From: Geojedonia sp051814705
GTDB lineage: Bacteria > Bacteroidota > Bacteroidia > Flavobacteriales > Flavobacteriaceae
Length of the DNA stretch: 64,000 bases
Reading direction: 5' to 3'
Assembly (NCBI GenBank): GCA_051814705.1
Contig: JBPWQW010000001.1
Location: forward strand, 310,001-374,000
Below, piece after piece: positions 60,105-64,000 of the stretch (position 1 is its first letter; each line of letters starts with the position of its first letter). The notes under the pieces are model-generated. The model saw nothing but the letters and a program-made list of their open reading frames with translations. It made no database searches and was not told the origin of the DNA. The translations under genes and the position numbers were made by a program.

Positions 60105-63100
60105 ATGACTAAACAACAGAAAAAAGTCGATAAGGAATTTGTATTATCATCTTGGGCGATTAACAATAAAACAACCATGTATGTTTTGGTCCTCCTTATA
60201 TTTATTCTTGGGGTTGGAGCTTATTTTAGTATGCCTAGGGAGAACTTCCCCGAAATTAAGGAAACTAAGATTTACATCAGTTCCATTTACCCTGGAAATA
60301 CTGCTGAAGATATTGAAAAACTGATTACAGACCCCATTGAAGATAAGCTTAAAACGGTGAGTAACGTAGTTGAAATCACTTCGACCTCACAAGAAGATTA
60401 TTCTATGGTTATTGTTGAATTTGATGAGCATATAACGGTAGAAGCAGCAAAACAAAAAGTAAAAGACCAAGTAGATTCTGAAACCTCGAGCGAAGACTGG
60501 CCAACCTTTAATGGCGCAAAAGTAGAACCAAATGTGTTCGATTTAAGTTTATCTGAAGAAATCCCCATACTCAATATCAATATTTCGGGAGATTACCCCG
60601 TTGATAAATTAAAGGAGTTTGGTGAATATCTTGAAGATGAAATAGAAGGGCTAACCGAAATTAAGCAGGTCGATATTCGTGGTGCACAAGACAAGGAAGT
60701 GGAAGTAGCCGTTGATATTTACAAAATGATGGCAGCACAAGTCAGTTTTGAGGATGTAATCAATACCATCAACAGAGAAAATATGACCATGTCTGCTGGA
60801 AATCTAATCTCAAGTGGGCAGCGTCGTACCATTCGCGTCATAGGCGAAATAGCGTCTCCAGAGGAGTTGGAAAACTTTGTGGTAAAGTCTGAAAATAATA
60901 GTCCAGTTTATTTAAAAGATATCGCAAAAGTAAGTTTTAAAGATGAAGATAAAACCACTTATGCGAGAGAGTTTGGCGAACCGGTAGTCATGCTCGATAT
61001 AAAAAAGCGCGCAGGTAAAAACGAAGTCGAAGCAGTCGACCAAATTCGAGTTATTGTCGATCAAGCCATAAAAAACGTCTTCCCTCCCGATCTAAAAGTA
61101 ACCCTTGCCAACGACCAATCTTCCAAAACCATTGGCCAAGTAGATGATTTGGTAAACAATATTATTTTCGGAATCATACTGGTGGTCACCGTTTTAATGT
61201 TCTTTTTGGGCTTTAAAAACGCCCTGTTTGTTGGCTTCGCCATTCCCATGTCCATGTTTATGTCACTTATGATTTTAAATATGCTTGGATATACCATGAA
61301 TACTATGATCCTCTTCGGATTGATTATGGGGCTTGGTATGCTGGTCGATAACGGAATTGTCGTCGTAGAAAATATATATCGTTTGATGAGCGAAGGTATG
61401 CCGCGTATTCAAGCTGCCAAAAAGGGAATTGGCGAAATCGCATTTCCCATTATTATTTCAACCGCAACAACCATAGCAGCTTTTATTCCTTTGGGATTAT
61501 GGCCAGGTATGATGGGACAATTTATGATCTATTTCCCAATTACATTGTCAGTTGTGTTGGGTTCATCCTTGTTTGTTGCTATTTTCTTCAACTCAGTTAT
61601 GGTATCCCAATTTATGACAATCGAGGATAACGATTTGCCTTTAAAACAAATCATAAAAGTATCGGTGATGATCGCGGGTATCGGTTTATTGATGTTTGTT
61701 TTTGGTGGCAGTTACAGAGGTTTAGGAACTCTTTTGGTCTTTACAGCTATAATGTTATGGGTATACCGCTTGTTTTTACGAAAATGGGCCAATAAATTTC
61801 AAATGAACATCTTACCACGTTGGGAACGTTCTTATGAAACATTATTGCGCAAAGCTTTAAACCGAAAAAAGCCTGTACTGATTGCGCTTGGAACTTTTGC
61901 TTTACTAATCATCGCGTTTGTCGGATTTGGAGCATCGGTTGAAAGTCAACGTACAAAAGTAGAATTCTTCCCCGATAATATACCTAATCAAATTATCGCT
62001 TATATCGAATACCCTGAAGGTACCGATATCAATAAAACCAATGCTATAACAGCGGAAATTGAAAAACAGTTTTACAACATCGTAAACGACGAATCTTATA
62101 AAAAAGGAGATTTCAACCTCTTGACCGAAAGTGCGGTATCGCAAGTTGGAGAAGGTGCTGGTAACCCACAAACCGATGGAGGTTCTGCAGCAGAAATGCC
62201 TCACCGTGCAAAGATAACGGCATCTATGCGTGAGTTTAAATTTAGAGAGGGCGCCGACAGCAAAGAGCTCTTTAAAAGAGTTCAAGAAGCATTAAAAGAT
62301 GTCTATCCAGGTGTTGTCATTTCTGTAGAAAAAGATGCCGTTGCCCCTCCATCAGGCTATCCCATAAATATTGAATTGGAAGGCGATGATTATTCTGAAT
62401 TAATCGCAACGGCTGAAGATATGCGTGATTTTATTAACTCCAAGAATATTCAAGGAATTGATGAACTGAAGATTGACGTCAATAAATCCAAACCCTCTAT
62501 GCATGTTCAAGTCGATCGAAAAAAAGCAGGAGAACTTGGTGTTACAGCTGGTCAAGTAGGACAGCAACTGCGGAATTCAATTTTTGGAGCCAAAGCTGGT
62601 ATTTATAAAAAAGATGGTGAAGATTATGACATTTACGTGCGTTTTAATGAAGAAAATCGGTATAACACCTCTGCTATTTTTAATCAAAAAATAACCTTTA
62701 GAGACCAAGCTACTGGCAAAATTAAAGAAATCCCAGTGTCGGCCGTTGCCAAACAAAACAATGAGTCGGGGTTCAGTGCTATTAAACATAAAGATGTAAG
62801 ACGAGTGGTTACTCTGTATTCTGCATTAGCTCCAGGATTTGTTGACGCCAGTGCTATTGTATCACAGATTCAAAATGAAATGGGGTTTTATTCAGGATTA
62901 CCCAATACTGTAAAAATTGATTACACCGGCCAAATTGAGGAAGAAAATAAACAAATGGCATTTTTAATGAAGGCCTTTTTTATCGGATTGGGATTAATTT
63001 TCTTCTTATTGATATTTCAATTTAATTCGGTATCAAAGCCCGCAATTATTATGACAGCCGTGTTCTTGAGTTTAATCGGTGTTTTTGGTGGTATTGTTGC

Positions 63101-63605
63101 TACCGGAAGCTCATTTGTAATTATGATGACCATGATGGGGATTATTTCTCTTGCAGGAATTGTAGTAAACAATGGTGTTGTCCTGTTGGATTATACCCAA
63201 TTGCTAATAGATAGAAAAAAGGTAAAGCTCAATATAGAAGACAGTGATTATTTAGAAACGAAAGACTTGTTAGAAGCCATTATAAAAGGTGGAAAAGCAC
63301 GTTTGCGACCTGTATTGTTAACCGCTATCACAACAATTCTTGGATTGATCCCATTGGCTACAGGATTAAACATTAATTTCTTTACTCTTTTTAGTGACTT
63401 TAATCCCAATATTTATGTGGGTGGAGATAATGTTATTTTCTGGGGGCCCTTGGCTTGGACCGTAATTTACGGCTTGTTTATAGCAACATTTTTAACCTTA
63501 ATTGTAGTGCCAGTTTTGTTCTTTTTAAGTGTTAAATTTAAAATGTGGTTAGGTTCAAAATTGACTAAAAAACCTGTTGTGGAAGACATTAAAGAAAGCA
63601 TTTAA
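60105..63605 (+). CDS. RND-family efflux transporter permease
   Basis: This 1166-residue inner membrane pump of the AcrB/MexB superfamily is complete, with 12 predicted helices (about 22, 335-500, 515-560, 600, 945-1050, 1090-1145) and two large periplasmic domains. The helix-4 proton-relay segment GLIMGLGMLVDNGIVVVENIYRLM carries the expected Asp. The N-terminal start EFVLSSWAINNKTTMYVLVLL and the repeat motif GNTAEDIEKLITDPIE are typical. It is longer than AcrB (about 1050), owing to loops near 560-700 and 1110. It is the last gene of the operon; substrate unknown, with heavy metals less likely because the HME-type motifs are absent. Confidence 0.94.
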   Translation: MTKQQKKVDKEFVLSSWAINNKTTMYVLVLLIFILGVGAYFSMPRENFPEIKETKIYISSIYPGNTAEDIEKLITDPIEDKLKTVSNVVEITSTSQEDYSMVIVEFDEHITVEAAKQKVKDQVDSETSSEDWPTFNGAKVEPNVFDLSLSEEIPILNINISGDYPVDKLKEFGEYLEDEIEGLTEIKQVDIRGAQDKEVEVAVDIYKMMAAQVSFEDVINTINRENMTMSAGNLISSGQRRTIRVIGEIASPEELENFVVKSENNSPVYLKDIAKVSFKDEDKTTYAREFGEPVVMLDIKKRAGKNEVEAVDQIRVIVDQAIKNVFPPDLKVTLANDQSSKTIGQVDDLVNNIIFGIILVVTVLMFFLGFKNALFVGFAIPMSMFMSLMILNMLGYTMNTMILFGLIMGLGMLVDNGIVVVENIYRLMSEGMPRIQAAKKGIGEIAFPIIISTATTIAAFIPLGLWPGMMGQFMIYFPITLSVVLGSSLFVAIFFNSVMVSQFMTIEDNDLPLKQIIKVSVMIAGIGLLMFVFGGSYRGLGTLLVFTAIMLWVYRLFLRKWANKFQMNILPRWERSYETLLRKALNRKKPVLIALGTFALLIIAFVGFGASVESQRTKVEFFPDNIPNQIIAYIEYPEGTDINKTNAITAEIEKQFYNIVNDESYKKGDFNLLTESAVSQVGEGAGNPQTDGGSAAEMPHRAKITASMREFKFREGADSKELFKRVQEALKDVYPGVVISVEKDAVAPPSGYPINIELEGDDYSELIATAEDMRDFINSKNIQGIDELKIDVNKSKPSMHVQVDRKKAGELGVTAGQVGQQLRNSIFGAKAGIYKKDGEDYDIYVRFNEENRYNTSAIFNQKITFRDQATGKIKEIPVSAVAKQNNESGFSAIKHKDVRRVVTLYSALAPGFVDASAIVSQIQNEMGFYSGLPNTVKIDYTGQIEEENKQMAFLMKAFFIGLGLIFFLLIFQFNSVSKPAIIMTAVFLSLIGVFGGIVATGSSFVIMMTMMGIISLAGIVVNNGVVLLDYTQLLIDRKKVKLNIEDSDYLETKDLLEAIIKGGKARLRPVLLTAITTILGLIPLATGLNINFFTLFSDFNPNIYVGGDNVIFWGPLAWTVIYGLFIATFLTLIVVPVLFFLSVKFKMWLGSKLTKKPVVEDIKESI

Positions 63606-63622
63606 AGGACTCTCTATTTCAT

Positions 63623-63659
63623 AAAAAAAGCCGAAGCAATACTTGCTTCGGCTTTTTTT
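63623..63659. terminator. Bidirectional terminator between the RND operon and the SusD gene
   Basis: The stem of about 17 bp (A-tract plus GCCGAAGCAA / TTGCTTCGGC plus T-tract) with loop TAC is perfect and symmetric, so it can end transcripts from both converging genes. Confidence 0.95.
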
Positions 63660-63683
63660 AATTCTCTAATTAATTATTAGGCT

Positions 63684-64000
63684 TTATTGCCCTTCACTTT
63701 GAGGTATTGGGAATTGACTAGGTACAGGAGATAGATCGCCAGTTCTATCAAAGTCTTGGTTTATATCTGCAAGTCTACCAAAGCGTCTCATATCAATCCA
63801 ACGATGGCCTTCTCCAAATAAAGAATACCGTCTTTCAAATATAATCCTGTCTTCATCAACAGATCCAGGTAAAACAGGCCCTAATGAAGCAGCTGCTCTA
63901 ACGGCATTTATTGCAGCCTCTGCTTGCCCAGGATTGGATACCATATTCGCTTCTGCATATAATAATAGTAGCTCCTCATTTCTAATTATCCCTACAGGGC
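63684..64000 (-). CDS. RagB/SusD-family nutrient-binding outer membrane lipoprotein, C-terminal part
   Basis: The last 105 residues are visible and the frame stays open to the right edge. The sequence has the conserved SusD C-terminal features: RNEELLLLYAEA, then AAINAVRAAA, then IIFERRYSLFGEGHRWIDMRRFGRL, and a short tail ending PIPQSEGQ. SusD proteins capture glycans or peptides at the cell surface together with a SusC TonB-dependent receptor, which should lie to the right. The ExbB/ExbD system of this window would power such a receptor. The substrate cannot be told. Confidence 0.92.
   Translation of the reverse strand, partial: PVGIIRNEELLLLYAEANMVSNPGQAEAAINAVRAAASLGPVLPGSVDEDRIIFERRYSLFGEGHRWIDMRRFGRLADINQDFDRTGDLSPVPSQFPIPQSEGQ

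Noticed and set aside
1..64000. CRISPR arrays, IS elements, prophage, integrase or restriction genes
   Set aside because: Looked for; no regularly spaced repeats, transposases, attachment sites or phage genes were found. The only repeats are the short ones listed.

Overview
The window reads as chromosomal core sequence from a member of the Flavobacteriaceae (Bacteroidetes), probably a marine or similar aerobic heterotroph. The evidence is the low G+C content, promoters that match the Bacteroidetes TTG-N17-23-TAnnTTTG consensus instead of -35/-10 boxes, weak Shine-Dalgarno sequences, an Alternative Complex III operon, a SusD-type gene at the right edge, and lineage-typical proteins (DUF2723 GT-C enzymes, DUF5686-like barrels, SPOR proteins). 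No phage, insertion sequence, integron or CRISPR array was found, and most genes are conserved housekeeping genes.

Layout. 1-6.2 kb (minus): Alternative Complex III (actD partial, actC, actB and a fused mono-/pentaheme cytochrome). 6.3-11.4 kb: a SPOR protein, then the rimP-nusA-infB operon on the minus strand with a terminator-like hairpin in the leader. 11.5-20.7 kb: a universal stress protein, tRNA-Gln, a large DUF2723 glycosyltransferase with a polysaccharide deacetylase, a cysteine-less thioredoxin-fold protein, a membrane metallophosphoesterase, a glycosylasparaginase-family hydrolase and an aldehyde dehydrogenase. 20.9-25.9 kb: a cyanophycin locus (cyanophycin synthetase, cyanophycinase, isoaspartyl peptidase). 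26-32.5 kb: polA, an LpxR-like lipid A deacylase and a GMC oxidoreductase with its small subunit. 32.6-36.9 kb: the translation cluster rplM-rpsI-rpsB-tsf-pyrH-frr. 36.9-44.5 kb: a DUF5686-like barrel, an RND/MMPL transporter, asnS, rpoN and a PAP2-like membrane protein. 44.5-47.6 kb (minus): ExbB / 4-TM protein / ExbD / ExbD and a small barrel protein. 47.7-50.9 kb: tRNA-Ser, type I asparaginase, TatD, a retropepsin-like protease and an orphan NarL-type response regulator. 50.9-51.4 kb: an intergenic region with two tandem operator-plus-hairpin units and an unlisted 35-residue membrane peptide. 51.4-56.8 kb (minus): sucB, sucA, a small unknown gene and a polyprenyl synthetase. 56.9-63.6 kb: a TetR-TolC-MFP-RND efflux operon with a clear TetR operator. 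63.7 kb to the end: a partial SusD.

How the genes connect. The Act complex feeds electrons from quinol to the terminal oxidase, and sucAB supplies the TCA cycle. CphA makes the Asp-Arg storage polymer, CphB cuts it to beta-Asp-Arg and the isoaspartyl peptidase can finish the job, so a complete store-and-recall nitrogen cycle is encoded within 5 kb. Two further asparaginase-like hydrolases of other folds lie nearby.

The observation I consider most novel is 3' of the response regulator gene. An exact 20-bp palindrome (9-bp arms, 2-bp spacer) occurs twice, first across the regulator's own stop codon. Each copy is followed at exactly the same distance (23 bp of unconserved sequence) by a conserved 17-mer and then by a conserved hairpin with a T-tract. 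This looks like two tandem, response-regulator-controlled small-RNA units followed by a tiny membrane peptide gene. Also notable are a repeat inserted in frame in the linkers of both polA and the isoaspartyl peptidase, and the possible attenuator in front of rimP.
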